Notes: a model not told the origin generated them from the letters alone. A stretch of DNA of 43,803 nucleotides from an uncultured Pseudomonadota bacterium (GCA_902795435.1 CADBLE010000007.1:1-43803), one strand, 5' to 3'. Shown: positions 16,810-25,365, counted from the first letter of the stretch. Program-made: numbers and translations.

Positions 16810-18027
16810 ATGGCAGAAAAATTATTTGATATGTTGCAAGAACGCGGATTTGTAAAGGATATGACTCATCCTGAACAAATAAAAGAATTGTTGAATAGTG
16901 ATAAAAAAATCACTTTCTATTTGGGTATAGATCCAACCGCTGACAGTTTGCATATTGGACATTTCTTTGCTTTGCGTATGTTCAGACATCTTCAGAATGC
17001 TGGTCATCGTGGTATATTGGTAATTGGTGGTGCAACATCTATGATTGGTGATCCAACTGGTAAATCCGATATGCGTAAAATGTTGACAAGCGAACAGGTT
17101 GAACACAATCTTAATGAAGTCAAAGCTTTGGCAAGTCATTTTGTATTGCCAGGCACAGAAATCTTAAATAACGCAGATTGGATGAATAAATTCACATATG
17201 TAGATTTTATGCGTCTTGTATGCGTTCATTTTAATGTAAATACTATGTTAGCAAGTGAGGCATATTCACGTCGCCGTGAAAACGGTGGTTTGACTTTCTT
17301 AGAAATGGGATATATGCCTATGCAGGCTTTTGATTTTGTGCATTTGCATAATGAAAAAGGTTGCGTATTAGAAATTGGTGGTTCTGACCAATGGGGCAAT
17401 ATTGTTGCAGGTACAGAATTATTCAGAAAGATGAATATTGAATCTGGAAATGAAAAGTCAGAAATTTATGGTTTGACATCACCTTTGTTGATGACTGCTG
17501 ATGGTAAAAAGATGGGTAAAACAGAAAAAGGAACCTTGTGGGTTGCCCGTGATAAAACAACTCCATTTGACTTTTACCAGTATTTTTACAACACAGCCGA
17601 CGAAAACACAGAAATGTTATTGGCTTTGTTCACAGATATTCCAATGAACGAAATAAAATCTATGTGTGCGTCTGATATTATCGCGGCCAAGAAACGTATG
17701 GCATATGAAATCACAAAATTGATTCATGGCGAAGAATTAGCCCAACAGGCCGTAGATACTGCAAGTTCTTTGTTCAGCGGTGCTGCAAATTCTGAAAATG
17801 CACCAAGTTTTGATTTAGAAATGACAGAACCAATGGGAATTGTTGATTTCTTGGTTGCTGTGAAATTGTTTGATTCTAAATCAGAGGCACGCCGTATGGT
17901 AGAACAGGGCGGAATCCAGATAGACGGAACAAAAATAACAAGCAAAGATTACATTGTTGAACCAACAGATTCATTATTGGTACAACGTGGTAAAAAAACA
18001 TTTTTGAAAGTAAATATCAAAAGATAA
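16810..18027 (+). CDS. tyrS: Tyrosyl-tRNA synthetase
   Basis: 405 residues; class I synthetase charging tRNA-Tyr. The HIGH-type motif is DSLHIGHFFALR, the Tyr-binding region is FDFVHLHNEKGC with GGSDQWGNI, and the KMSKS-type loop is KKMGKTEKGTL. The C-terminal S4 RNA-binding domain (about 345-405) includes KSEARRMVEQGGIQIDG. GAGG sits about 9 nt before the ATG. It is followed by tRNA-Arg with a 43-bp gap. Confidence 0.97.
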   Translation: MAEKLFDMLQERGFVKDMTHPEQIKELLNSDKKITFYLGIDPTADSLHIGHFFALRMFRHLQNAGHRGILVIGGATSMIGDPTGKSDMRKMLTSEQVEHNLNEVKALASHFVLPGTEILNNADWMNKFTYVDFMRLVCVHFNVNTMLASEAYSRRRENGGLTFLEMGYMPMQAFDFVHLHNEKGCVLEIGGSDQWGNIVAGTELFRKMNIESGNEKSEIYGLTSPLLMTADGKKMGKTEKGTLWVARDKTTPFDFYQYFYNTADENTEMLLALFTDIPMNEIKSMCASDIIAAKKRMAYEITKLIHGEELAQQAVDTASSLFSGAANSENAPSFDLEMTEPMGIVDFLVAVKLFDSKSEARRMVEQGGIQIDGTKITSKDYIVEPTDSLLVQRGKKTFLKVNIKR

Positions 18028-18070
18028 AATATTTGCATTTGAAAATGTTTTAGTATAGAATCCAAGACAT

Positions 18071-18147
18071 GCGCCCATGGCTCAATTGGATAGAGCAACA
18101 GATTTCTAATCTGTGGGTTGCAGGTTCGAGTCCTGCTGGGCGCGCCA
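18071..18147 (+). tRNA. tRNA-Arg (anticodon TCT)
   Basis: Acceptor GCGCCCA/TGGGCGC with G73 and encoded CCA. The D arm contains AATTGGAT, the anticodon stem ACAGA/TCTGT encloses TTTCTAA (anticodon TCT at 18105-18107), and the T arm is GCAGG-TTCGAGT-CCTGC. A terminator follows at 18156-18180. Confidence 0.96.
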
Positions 18148-18343
18148 GAAAAAATACGACCGTTCAGGTCGTTTTTTTTTGTGCCCGCAGGACGAGAACC
18201 GGAAAAAGTTGCGTCAGCAACGAAGGTTCGACAAAGAGTAGATTTTGCAAACGAAGTAAAGCAAAATCGTTACGAATGCCGCGCAGGGGACCGAGCGAGT
18301 CTGCTGGGCGCGCCAGAAAAAAAACGACCAAAAAGGTCGTTTT
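18133..18343 (+). repeat. Duplicated tRNA-Arg 3' end plus terminator flanking a structured 150-bp element
   Basis: A 22-base direct repeat (CTGCTGGGCGCGCCAGAAAA plus two A's) occurs at 18133-18154 and 18301-18322, each followed by an ACGACC/GGTCGT terminator stem. The DNA between is full of pairable segments: GCCC-GCAG-GAC (18183-18193) with GTC-TGC-TGGGC (18299-18309); GAACC (18196-18200) with GGTTC (18225-18229), enclosing GTTGC-GTCA-GCAAC (18208-18221); and GATTTTGC (18241-18248) with GCAAAATC (18261-18268). It could be a structured RNA, a palindromic repeat or the scar of an integration at the tRNA. The open frames across it look spurious. Confidence 0.65.
18156..18180 (+). terminator. 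tRNA-Arg terminator
   Basis: ACGACC, loop GTTCA, GGTCGT and a nine- to ten-base T tract. The same stem recurs at 18324-18343. Confidence 0.85.
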
Positions 18344-18365
18344 ATTATTTTTTTGCAATAATATA

Positions 18366-18394
18366 TTGACAAAATATATTTTTTGTGTTATATT
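18366..18394 (+). promoter_or_regulatory. Sigma70-type promoter of the 18418 gene
   Basis: TTGACA (18366-18371), 17-bp spacer, TATATT (18389-18394), 23 bp before the start codon. Confidence 0.8.
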
Positions 18395-18417
18395 TTAGTG
18401 TGTAAAAAAGGATTGAT

Positions 18418-19347
18418 ATGCAAAATAATAAAAGTTTTGATATTGTTGGTACAACCATTTTGGTAGGTGGGTTGGGATTTTGTCTTTCACATATTGTGCG
18501 TGATAGCAAACAACAACAGATGCCAGAAAACCCAGAAATATCAACAACAATTACTTTGAATAAATTGAAATTGGAACGTGATTCTGTGAATGATGTTGCC
18601 AGAGAATACAAAGACAAAAGAAATTATTCTGTTGAACAGCAAGAAATGTATAAAAATTCATATAAAACATACGATGATATGGATTCTTTGTATTTATTAT
18701 CCAGAAAATTGTATTTGACTATGAATCAAAATTATTCTGTGGCACAGCAAGATTTTGAAAAGAAAATTGCCAAAATTGGAAAAAGATTTTGCAAGAAAAA
18801 TGGAAAATATGTTTTTACACAATCTGATGCAATGGGAAAACCAATACGTGTTGCATGGAAACCTGTGGATGTAACAGATTGGTTGATTATATTAGAAGAA
18901 AACAAAGACAAAATTCCAAACTATAAACAAATTCAATATGAAAATGCTGTTTTAGATAATATTGGTGGCGTATTATATGGTTTTTCTGAATTTTTGAAAA
19001 ATGATTTCAAACAATATGTTAAAACCAGCAAATCTCAGAAAAACAAAGATAAAAAAACACTCGTTTTGTCGTTTGATGGAAAAATGAATACTGTTGATAA
19101 TGTAAATCAAGACAAAATCTTAAATGTTTTGATAAACGACTATATGAATAAATTCATTGTTTTTGATCAAAACAAACAAATGTTAGACAAAGATTTATAC
19201 GCAAACATAATGCAAATTGCATTGTCTGTTAAAAAACACAATGAAATTGAATCTGATGTCGTCACTTGTGATGAAGAATACACAAAAACATTAAATGTTT
19301 TAGACAGTATTAAAAACGAAATTACAGAATTAAGAAAGGTCAGATAG
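18418..19347 (+). CDS. Membrane-anchored helical protein of unknown function (309 aa)
   Basis: I do not recognise it. A single hydrophobic segment (about 8-26, DIVGTTILVGGLGFCLSHIV) anchors an otherwise hydrophilic, Lys/Asn/Asp-rich protein with long predicted helices and heptad-like stretches (about 35-110 and 255-309), so coiled-coil is likely. No catalytic motif is visible. AAAAGGATTGAT precedes the ATG and a near-consensus promoter lies just upstream. It is monocistronic: the next gene has its own TTGACA/TATAAT promoter. Confidence 0.75.
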   Translation: MQNNKSFDIVGTTILVGGLGFCLSHIVRDSKQQQMPENPEISTTITLNKLKLERDSVNDVAREYKDKRNYSVEQQEMYKNSYKTYDDMDSLYLLSRKLYLTMNQNYSVAQQDFEKKIAKIGKRFCKKNGKYVFTQSDAMGKPIRVAWKPVDVTDWLIILEENKDKIPNYKQIQYENAVLDNIGGVLYGFSEFLKNDFKQYVKTSKSQKNKDKKTLVLSFDGKMNTVDNVNQDKILNVLINDYMNKFIVFDQNKQMLDKDLYANIMQIALSVKKHNEIESDVVTCDEEYTKTLNVLDSIKNEITELRKVR

Positions 19348-19366
19348 AAAGGTTAGAGTAATATAC

Positions 19367-19394
19367 TTGACAAATAAAAATAATTGTCTATAAT
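19367..19394 (+). promoter_or_regulatory. Near-consensus sigma70 promoter of the 19428 gene
   Basis: TTGACA (19367-19372), 16-bp spacer, TATAAT (19389-19394); both hexamers are perfect. The start codon is 33 bp downstream. Confidence 0.85.
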
Positions 19395-19427
19395 ATAAAT
19401 ACAAGAAAACAAAAAAAGGGTAAAACA

Positions 19428-20192
19428 ATGAAAGCAAATAAAGCATTGAAAATGAAAACAGCAACAAAAAATGCTCGCAGACAAAACATTAAAAATGTTT
19501 GCAAGAAAATTTTAACATGGCCGATTCGTGCAATCAAATGGTTGTGGAATTTATTGTGTCGTGTATGTCGTTCTGTTTGGAATTGGTTGAAAAATATTGA
19601 TATCGTAGGAATGATAAATTTAACTCTGTTGGTCGCAATTATCGTATTGTTTTCATCTTTGATTGCTGATTTTGTTCGTTGCGACAGATGTGCAAGAAAC
19701 GCTGTTAAAAACAATGTTGTTGTTGCGCAAAAATCTGGTGTTAAAACAGCGGTTACACAAAAAGACAACAGAAAAGTTGTTCAACGCAAAGTAAATACAA
19801 CATTGCCTCTGCGTGCAGACCCAGAAACAGGAATCACACCAAAAATCAAAGTTGTCGGTGTAAAAAAACCTGTGGTTGTTGCTGTTGCTTCTTTGCCTGC
19901 AAAAGAATTGCCAAAGCAAAATTTATCTGGTGATGTTATTGTTGATGTTTATCCAGATTCCCCAGTTTTATCAAATGGTGTAAATGTAGATGGAAATTTA
20001 TTCATACAAAATATGCGTAAATATACATTGCCATGTGATGCACAAATAAATGGTAATTTGTTTATTCGTAATGTTCATAAATTGAATTTCTGTGGTGCTT
20101 TCACAGTTCGTGGAAATATTTATGTAAATCGTGAATCTTCATTTGGCCCTATACCAAGCAACGCGCGAATCGGTGGCCAGGTGATGTTATAA
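19428..20192 (+). CDS. Single-pass membrane protein with bactofilin-like C-terminal repeats
   Basis: 254 residues. Residues 1-20 are strongly basic, a Trp-rich amphipathic stretch (ILTWPIRAIKWLWNLL, about 28-50) follows, and a membrane helix lies at about 64-84 (MINLTLLVAIIVLFSSLIADF). A basic linker (about 90-170) leads to a C-terminal region with repeating GN/GG turns (VNVDGNLFIQN, QINGNLFIRNV, TVRGNIYVN, RIGGQVML) spaced about 20 residues apart. That pattern is typical of right-handed beta-helix or bactofilin-type polymer-forming modules. A membrane-tethered scaffold is plausible but unproven. It has a consensus promoter upstream and a terminator downstream. Confidence 0.7.
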   Translation: MKANKALKMKTATKNARRQNIKNVCKKILTWPIRAIKWLWNLLCRVCRSVWNWLKNIDIVGMINLTLLVAIIVLFSSLIADFVRCDRCARNAVKNNVVVAQKSGVKTAVTQKDNRKVVQRKVNTTLPLRADPETGITPKIKVVGVKKPVVVAVASLPAKELPKQNLSGDVIVDVYPDSPVLSNGVNVDGNLFIQNMRKYTLPCDAQINGNLFIRNVHKLNFCGAFTVRGNIYVNRESSFGPIPSNARIGGQVML

Positions 20193-20221
20193 AATCATGA
20201 AAATGATTTTGTTGCTCTGAA

Positions 20222-20253
20222 AATACTGGGGGTAAAATCCCAGTATTTTTTTA
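20222..20253 (+). terminator. Intrinsic terminator after the 19428 gene
   Basis: AAATACTGGG, loop GGTAAAAT, CCCAGTATTT, T tract. Confidence 0.85.
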
Positions 20254-20273
20254 TTTCAAGTCGTTTTTTTTAT

Positions 20274-20282
20274 GATATAATT
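20274..20282 (+). promoter_or_regulatory. Extended -10 promoter of the 20312 gene
   Basis: TGATATAAT after a T-rich run (CGTTTTTTTTA), 29 bp before the start codon. Confidence 0.6.
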
Positions 20283-20311
20283 ATAACGAATATCCAAAAA
20301 AGGAGAGAATA

Positions 20312-20581
20312 ATGGAATTCTTCAATAAATTAGGCAAAGTGTTGGCAAAGAAAATGGATTTGACAATAATGTTTATTGCCGCATTCATTTTGTTTATCTA
20401 TTTCACCGAAGGTGATTTGATTGCTGGTGTTTTGACTGCATTTTTTGCTTTGATTATGTATGTTTCTGCAACTTTGTTGTATCAAGAATATAAACAAATG
20501 TATTCTGGTAAAACGGTTGTTGCAAAACCAGTTGTAAAAAAAGCACCTGCGAAAAAGTCAGCAAAAAAATCAAAGAAATAA
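20312..20581 (+). CDS. Small two-helix membrane protein with Lys/Ala-rich tail
   Basis: 89 residues. Two membrane helices (about 15-31, LTIMFIAAFILFIYFTE, and 36-57, AGVLTAFFALIMYVSATLLY) are followed by a cytoplasmic-type tail of Lys, Ala and Pro (VVKKAPAKKSAKKSKK), which resembles histone H1-like or AlgP-like repeats. No known family is recognised. AAAGGAGAGAATA gives a strong ribosome site. It is bracketed by its own promoter and a terminator. Confidence 0.75.
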   Translation: MEFFNKLGKVLAKKMDLTIMFIAAFILFIYFTEGDLIAGVLTAFFALIMYVSATLLYQEYKQMYSGKTVVAKPVVKKAPAKKSAKKSKK

Positions 20582-20599
20582 TAAAAACAAAAAAAATTA

Positions 20600-20632
20600 A
20601 ACACCCACCGTTTTTGTTGGGTGTTTTTTTTT
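20600..20632 (+). terminator. Intrinsic terminator after the 20312 gene
   Basis: AACACCCA with TGGGTGTT and a long T tract. It lies 69 bp upstream of the paralog remnant at 20701. Confidence 0.85.
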
Positions 20633-20700
20633 ATAAAAAAAAACACTTTCTTTATATTTATATTTTTGCTAAAACAAGATAAAGGAAAGGAAAAATTCAC

Positions 20701-20829
20701 ATGAAAGAAAAAATCTTTTTAACATCGGCGCTTGCAATGGGCTTTGTTGCGCCTGTGTTTGCAGAACCAAGTAATACGGGTGATTTTCCATACGAAAGAG
20801 TTCTTTATCATTATGAAACCGATTCATAA
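20701..20829 (+). pseudogene. Remnant of a surface paralog (signal peptide only, 42 aa)
   Basis: Codes for MKEKIFLTSALAMGFVAPVF and continues AEPSNTGDFPYERV to a stop at 20827-20829. The first 22 residues are nearly identical to the signal peptides of paralogs B (25583) and C (42418), including the AAAGGAAAGGAAAAATTCAC ribosome site. After the cleavage site only NTGDFP resembles the family (NTFPNA). The rest of the cysteine-rich protein is missing. It is best read as a truncated paralog, though a small secreted peptide is possible. A short hairpin (GGACT 20837 / AGTCC 20854) follows. Confidence 0.6.
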
Positions 20830-20970
20830 TAATAAAGGACTTTCAATAAAAAGAGTCCAGAAAACTGAATAAAAAAGGGAGGTTTTAGAATAAATTCGTA
20901 CCGAAACAATTAAATATCACAATTTCAGTATAGAAAAAATGCTGAACAATTGTCAAGGGGCGAATTAAAA

Positions 20971-21576
20971 TTGAAGTTTAGACATATATCATTTTTAGCA
21001 ATGATTTTATGTACTGCAAATGCGTTTGCGGACGTAGATTCTATGTCTGTTTCAAACGAATTCCCATCTGATAAATTGATGCTTGAAAATACAATATATA
21101 AAAATTCCGCTGTGTTTGAAAATTTAGGTGTATATGAAGGTGAAATAATCGCCACTGCAATATATGATTATGATTCATATCATTGTGATGCGGGCTATTA
21201 TTTACCGAAAGATGCCAGTGAATGTGTAATCTGTGAAAAAGATTCTTTCTGTGGTGGTGGTGATTTTGCATATAATGAAACCGAAACCCAGGGTATAGAA
21301 TCTTGCCCAGAAAACACAAATTCAATCGCAGGTGCAACAAGTGCGAATGAATGTGGAAAATTATTACACGTTGGCGAAGATGTTATGTATTTAACAACCG
21401 AACAACAAACACATCCTGCGTTTGCAATCCAGAAAGATGGCATAACATATTATGCAAAAATGTCGCCTGCTGAAAACGGTAAAAAACCTTTGAATAAGAA
21501 TACTACCCGTTCAATGAAGGTTTTGTATAACAACATTGAATATTATGTACATGATAACACCGTCCCAGAAGAATAA
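20971..21576 (+). CDS. Short secreted cysteine-rich surface paralog D (about 201 aa)
   Basis: A TTG start at 20971 has AAGGGG 10 nt upstream and gives a clean signal peptide (MKFRHISFLAMILCTANAFA); an in-frame TTG at 20950 adds seven residues and is less likely. The N-terminal module matches the family (NEFPSDKLMLENTIYKNSA, then CDAGYYLPKDASECVICEKD, a CGGG motif, TQGIESCPENTNSIAGAT). The variable centre and the TITINW...FRGWRF C-terminus are absent. They are replaced by about 90 residues containing AFAIQKDGITYYAKM and ending VHDNTVPEE. It is therefore a diverged, shorter member. Confidence 0.7.
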   Translation: MKFRHISFLAMILCTANAFADVDSMSVSNEFPSDKLMLENTIYKNSAVFENLGVYEGEIIATAIYDYDSYHCDAGYYLPKDASECVICEKDSFCGGGDFAYNETETQGIESCPENTNSIAGATSANECGKLLHVGEDVMYLTTEQQTHPAFAIQKDGITYYAKMSPAENGKKPLNKNTTRSMKVLYNNIEYYVHDNTVPEE

Positions 21577-21584
21577 GGGATATG

Positions 21585-21619
21585 AAAAAAATCTGGCTTT
21601 TAAGGGCCAGATTTTTTTT
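21585..21619 (+). terminator. Terminator of paralog D
   Basis: AAAAATCTGGC with GCCAGATTTTTTT around a TTTTAAGG loop. The A tract makes it usable from the minus strand too, where secG ends at 21640. Confidence 0.85.
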
Positions 21620-21639
21620 ATTTACAAATAAAATGATTT

Positions 21640-21984
21640 TTATTCTGAAACTTTTGCAGGTGTTGGTTCAGATTGTGCAGGTATTGGTTCGCTGACGATT
21701 TCTGCACTTTCTAATTCATCACGCAATTCAGATTGTGTTGATGTTGCAACATTTGTTTTTGCAACAACCAATGAAAGCAGGGCACATAATATAAAGAATA
21801 TTGTTGCCAACCATGCTGTCATCTTGGTCAATAAATTTCCCGCTGCGGAACCAGACAATATTCCACCAAACATAGATGCAGCGGCGGAACCAGACATGCC
21901 AGAACCTTCTGATTTCTGTAATAAAATTAAGCATGTCATTAAAACGGCTACGATTATAAGCAAGATAAGTAAGATAGAGAACAT
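21640..21984 (-). CDS. secG: Protein translocase subunit SecG
   Basis: 114 residues. Two membrane helices (about 1-22 and 53-75) flank the family loop LLQKSEGSGMSGSAAASMFGG, with the usual GSAAGNLLTKMTAWLAT before helix 2. A Glu/Ser/Pro-rich C-terminal tail (about 80-114) is typical of alphaproteobacterial SecG. It associates with SecYE in the inner membrane. AAAGGAAATAAAAAT precedes the ATG. It is 51 bp downstream of rnc on the same strand; tpiA and pyrG, its common alphaproteobacterial neighbours, are absent. Confidence 0.94.
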   Translation of the reverse strand: MFSILLILLIIVAVLMTCLILLQKSEGSGMSGSAAASMFGGILSGSAAGNLLTKMTAWLATIFFILCALLSLVVAKTNVATSTQSELRDELESAEIVSEPIPAQSEPTPAKVSE

Positions 21985-22035
21985 ATTTTTATTTCCTTTG
22001 TTTAATTAGTTTTCTGAATTGTAATAACACGACCC

Positions 22036-22665
22036 TTAAATTGCAAGGATTTTTAACAATTTATCCGCGGCATCAATACTGGCTTCTTTTTTGGAAGAAC
22101 CCGTTCCGGTTGCCGTCTGTCCCATTGCTTTCACAGTTGCGGTGAATACAGGATTATGTGAAAACCCCGTTGGTTCATGATATATGTATTCTGGTAATGT
22201 GCCTTTGTCATTTTTTTGGACATATTCTTGCAGGGCGGTTTTTGCATCTTTTGGTGCAACGATTTCTGCGCGTGCTAAATCGGTCCATATTTCACAAATA
22301 ACTTGTTTTGCAACATCGAACCCAGATTCAAGAAATATTGCACCCAAGATTGCTTCCATTGCGTTGGCCAAAATATGATTTATTTTACCGCCAGTCATGT
22401 GGCCATGGTGCAAATGTTTTTCTATTTCAAGTTGTTTCGCAACCATTGCAAGTGTTTCGGTTGAAACCAATGTTGCATGTCTGCGTGCCAGACCGCCTTC
22501 GGCATCATTTGGATACATTTTATAAAGCAATTCTGCCACAGATAAACCCAAAACCCTGTCGCCAATAAATTCCAAGCGTTCATTGTTTTTTGCAGAATTT
22601 ACACCGCTTTGAGTCAAAGCCAATTCCAGCAATTTTTTATCGCGAAATTCGTAATTTAATTTCAT
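22036..22665 (-). CDS. rnc: Ribonuclease III
   Basis: 209 residues; cleaves double-stranded RNA in rRNA and mRNA processing. The nuclease signature NERLEFIGDRVLGL holds the metal-binding Glu and Asp, and AMEAILGAIFLESG holds the second catalytic Glu. The C-terminal double-stranded RNA-binding domain (about 140-209) has TALQEYVQKN and ATGTGSSKKEASIDAA. Its ATG overlaps the lepB stop codon by one base (TAATG), so the two are translationally coupled. Confidence 0.96.
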   Translation of the reverse strand: MKLNYEFRDKKLLELALTQSGVNSAKNNERLEFIGDRVLGLSVAELLYKMYPNDAEGGLARRHATLVSTETLAMVAKQLEIEKHLHHGHMTGGKINHILANAMEAILGAIFLESGFDVAKQVICEIWTDLARAEIVAPKDAKTALQEYVQKNDKGTLPEYIYHEPTGFSHNPVFTATVKAMGQTATGTGSSKKEASIDAADKLLKILAI

Positions 22666-23549
22666 TATTGTTTCTTCCTTTTTCCGAATCTGTCCCAGCG
22701 CATTTTATTGCCCCAATTCCACACAGCCAACATATTGGAATAATAGTTATGTGAATACCATATAAACCAAACATTACCCAACACATTATCGCGTGGAACG
22801 TATGATACCGCGGATGTTCTGCTGTCTGCGGAATTGTCGCGGTTGTCACCCATGAAAAAGAAGTGTTTTTCAGGAACCTTGAATTCAGGTGTGTTATCCA
22901 ATGGTGCATTATCAGCCATTTCTATGATTTTATGTTCAACACCGTTTGGTAAAATTTCTGTGTATTCGGTTGCTTCAAACACACCGCATTCATATTTATT
23001 CGCATTGCAAACATAATCAGGTTTATATTCAATTGTGTAATTAAATGGTGCAGGTTTATTGTCTATCCAGATTTTGTTTCCTTTGATAGACATATTTTCT
23101 TTGTAATAACCAACACTGCGCAGAGATTTTGGTAAATTTGCAATTATGTATGGTTTAGCATCTTTTCTTTCAACCAATTTGCCATTTATGTATAAACGAC
23201 CATCTGTCATTTTGATAGTATCGCCCGGTTGTCCGATTAAACGTTTTACATATTCAATATTGTCGTTTGGTTTTCTGAATACAATTATATCACCGGTTTT
23301 TGGTTCATGGCTTGCAAAAAAGCGTCCGTCCCACATATTCCAAGAACCAAATGGGAAAGAAAATCTGGAATAACCGTATGACCATTTTTGCACAAATATA
23401 TGGTCGCCAACATGTAATGACGGAATCATAGAACCCGATGGAATGTTAAAAGGTTCCAATAATAAACTGCGGAAAATAATAGCAATCAAACCACCATAAA
23501 ATATTGTATCAAACCATTCGCGTGCAGCATTACGATTTTTAGCCGGCAT
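22665..23549 (-). CDS. lepB: Signal peptidase I
   Basis: 294 residues; inner-membrane protease that removes signal peptides, which fits the many exported proteins nearby. One N-terminal membrane segment (about 15-32) is followed by box B with the catalytic Ser (NIPSGSMIPSLHVGD), box D with the catalytic Lys (YVKRLIGQPGDTI), and box E (GDNRDNSADSR). An insertion of about 60 residues between boxes D and E holds a Cys pair (VCNANKYECG). The order lepB-rnc matches many alphaproteobacteria (lepB-rnc-era). Confidence 0.96.
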   Translation of the reverse strand: MPAKNRNAAREWFDTIFYGGLIAIIFRSLLLEPFNIPSGSMIPSLHVGDHIFVQKWSYGYSRFSFPFGSWNMWDGRFFASHEPKTGDIIVFRKPNDNIEYVKRLIGQPGDTIKMTDGRLYINGKLVERKDAKPYIIANLPKSLRSVGYYKENMSIKGNKIWIDNKPAPFNYTIEYKPDYVCNANKYECGVFEATEYTEILPNGVEHKIIEMADNAPLDNTPEFKVPEKHFFFMGDNRDNSADSRTSAVSYVPRDNVLGNVWFIWYSHNYYSNMLAVWNWGNKMRWDRFGKRKKQ

Positions 23550-23624
23550 TGTATAAATCCTTTTTTATTATCGTTGCTTATTTTAACCCTTGAAAACAAA
23601 GTGTGCAAGTTTTAATATGCGAAT

Positions 23625-25151
23625 ATGATAAATCTGAATTCAATTATTTTTAATGGAATGGACGCTACCAAGATAGATGTTCAAATCCAATTATCAAATG
23701 GGTTTGCAAAACCTGAATTTAATATAATCGGTCTGGCGGACAGGGCGGTCAAAGAATCTGCAGAAAGAATCAGAAACGCATTGTCTGCATTGAATTTGTC
23801 TTTGCCTGCAAAACGTTTGACGGTCAATTTATCACCAGCAGATATTGAAAAGACAGGTTCTCATTTTGATTTGCCAATTTTGTGCGGAATTTTATGCGCA
23901 ATGGGAATATTGCCTGAAAACGAATTGGAAAAATATCTTATCATTGGTGAAATTGGTTTGGACGGTGCAGTTGTTCGCACGAATGGTGTCTTGGCGGCCA
24001 GTGTTTGGGCAAATAATAACGGGTTGGGTATAATTTGTCCGGCATCTCAGGGTTCCGAAGCGCGTTGGGCGGGTCAAACGAATATTCTGGCACCGGCACA
24101 TGCGCTGGATTTGATAAATCATTTTCATGGAAAACAGATTTTGCCAATGCCAGCAATGATAAATGTTGAATCTGAAAACGATTCTAAGATTGGCGATTTA
24201 TCAGAAGTTCATGGTCAAGAATCTGCCAAACGTGCATTGGAAATTGCTGCGGCGGGCGGACACGCAATGTTGATGGTTGGGCCACCGGGATCTGGTAAAA
24301 CTATGTTGGCGTCCAGATTACCTACAATTATGCCTGAAATGACTGCGGGTGAGGTTTTGGAAACATCTATCGTTTATTCAATCGCGGGTAAATTAGAAGA
24401 TAAATCTTTGATAAAACAAAGACCATTTCGCAGTGTTCATCACACCGCCAGTCCGGTTGCTTTGGCGGGTGGGGGCAGTGACGCAAAACCAGGCGAAATA
24501 TCTTTGGCGCATAATGGGGTTTTATTTTTGGACGAATTGCCAGAATTTAATCGTGCAACACTTGAAATTTTGCGTCAGCCAATGGAATCAGGCAAAATTG
24601 TTATTTCACGTGCAAAAAGAAATTCTGTTTATCCGGCACATTTTCAATTGATAGCAGCAATGAATCCATGTCCATGTGGGCATTTGGGAAATGCGGCATT
24701 GTCTTGTTCCAAGGCACCACGTTGTGCCGAGGCATACCAAAATAAAATATCGGGCCCATTATTGGACCGAATCGATTTGCATGTTGATGTTGATGCGGTG
24801 AATCCATGGGAAATGACAAAATTATCTGAAAAACCATCTGAATCCAGTGCAACCGTCCGTGCGCGTGTGGTTGCGGCACGCGACCGCCAATTAAAGCGTC
24901 AGGGATACATGAACGCATTGTTGGACGGTGGCGATATGGATAAATATGTTGTGTTAAACGATGAATTGACCGCGTTCTTGAATAGCGCGGCGGAAAAAAT
25001 GGGATTATCTGCGCGTGGTTATAATCGTATCAAACGAATTGCACGAACAATTGCAGATTTGCGTGGTGATGACAATATCATTATGTCTGATATCGCAGAA
25101 GCATTATCTTATCGTCCGATAAATCGTGGTAAATATGGCGTAAAACATTAA
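23625..25151 (+). CDS. comM: ComM/YifB-family AAA+ ATPase (Mg-chelatase-like)
   Basis: 508 residues. The N-terminal subunit-ChlI-like domain starts MINLNSIIFNGMDATKIDV and includes IIGLADRAVKES and RLTVNLSPADIEK. The AAA+ core has Walker A GPPGSGKT, Walker B LFLDELPEF and sensor 1 AAMNPCPCG, with the CxC/Cys cluster (CPCG, CSKAPRC) typical of this family. The C-terminal Mg-chelatase domain contains SARGYNRIKRIARTIADL. ComM is a helicase promoting branch migration during natural transformation. No strong ribosome site precedes the ATG. Confidence 0.94.
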   Translation: MINLNSIIFNGMDATKIDVQIQLSNGFAKPEFNIIGLADRAVKESAERIRNALSALNLSLPAKRLTVNLSPADIEKTGSHFDLPILCGILCAMGILPENELEKYLIIGEIGLDGAVVRTNGVLAASVWANNNGLGIICPASQGSEARWAGQTNILAPAHALDLINHFHGKQILPMPAMINVESENDSKIGDLSEVHGQESAKRALEIAAAGGHAMLMVGPPGSGKTMLASRLPTIMPEMTAGEVLETSIVYSIAGKLEDKSLIKQRPFRSVHHTASPVALAGGGSDAKPGEISLAHNGVLFLDELPEFNRATLEILRQPMESGKIVISRAKRNSVYPAHFQLIAAMNPCPCGHLGNAALSCSKAPRCAEAYQNKISGPLLDRIDLHVDVDAVNPWEMTKLSEKPSESSATVRARVVAARDRQLKRQGYMNALLDGGDMDKYVVLNDELTAFLNSAAEKMGLSARGYNRIKRIARTIADLRGDDNIIMSDIAEALSYRPINRGKYGVKH

Positions 25152-25152
25152 A

Positions 25153-25180
25153 AAAAACCACCGACAAAGGTGGTTTTTTT
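25153..25180 (+). terminator. comM terminator
   Basis: AAAAACCACC, loop GACAAA, GGTGGTTTTTTT. It separates comM from the paralog B leader, so the leader needs its own promoter. Confidence 0.85.
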
Positions 25181-25335
25181 AGACAAGTGAAATAACCGCA
25201 TGCCACGATTCTTTCGGTATGTATTATATCATAAAATAATGAAATAAAAAAGCCATTTTTCCCGAAAAAATACATTGAATAATAAAAAGATAATCGATTC
25301 GGTTTAATCATGATTTTTTATGTTGTAAAAAACAC

Positions 25336-25365
25336 TTGTGTTGAATATACGATTTTTGATAAAAT
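25336..25365 (+). promoter_or_regulatory. Candidate promoter of the paralog B leader
   Basis: TTGTGT (25336-25341), 18-bp spacer, TAAAAT (25360-25365). Transcription would begin near 25372, about 30 bases before the mini-ORF ATG at 25402. The stretch 25181-25335 holds nothing else I can identify. Confidence 0.5.

Noticed and set aside
18069-18398. 109-aa and 83-aa frames across tRNA-Arg
   Set aside because: They include the tRNA itself and two terminators; coding is not credible.
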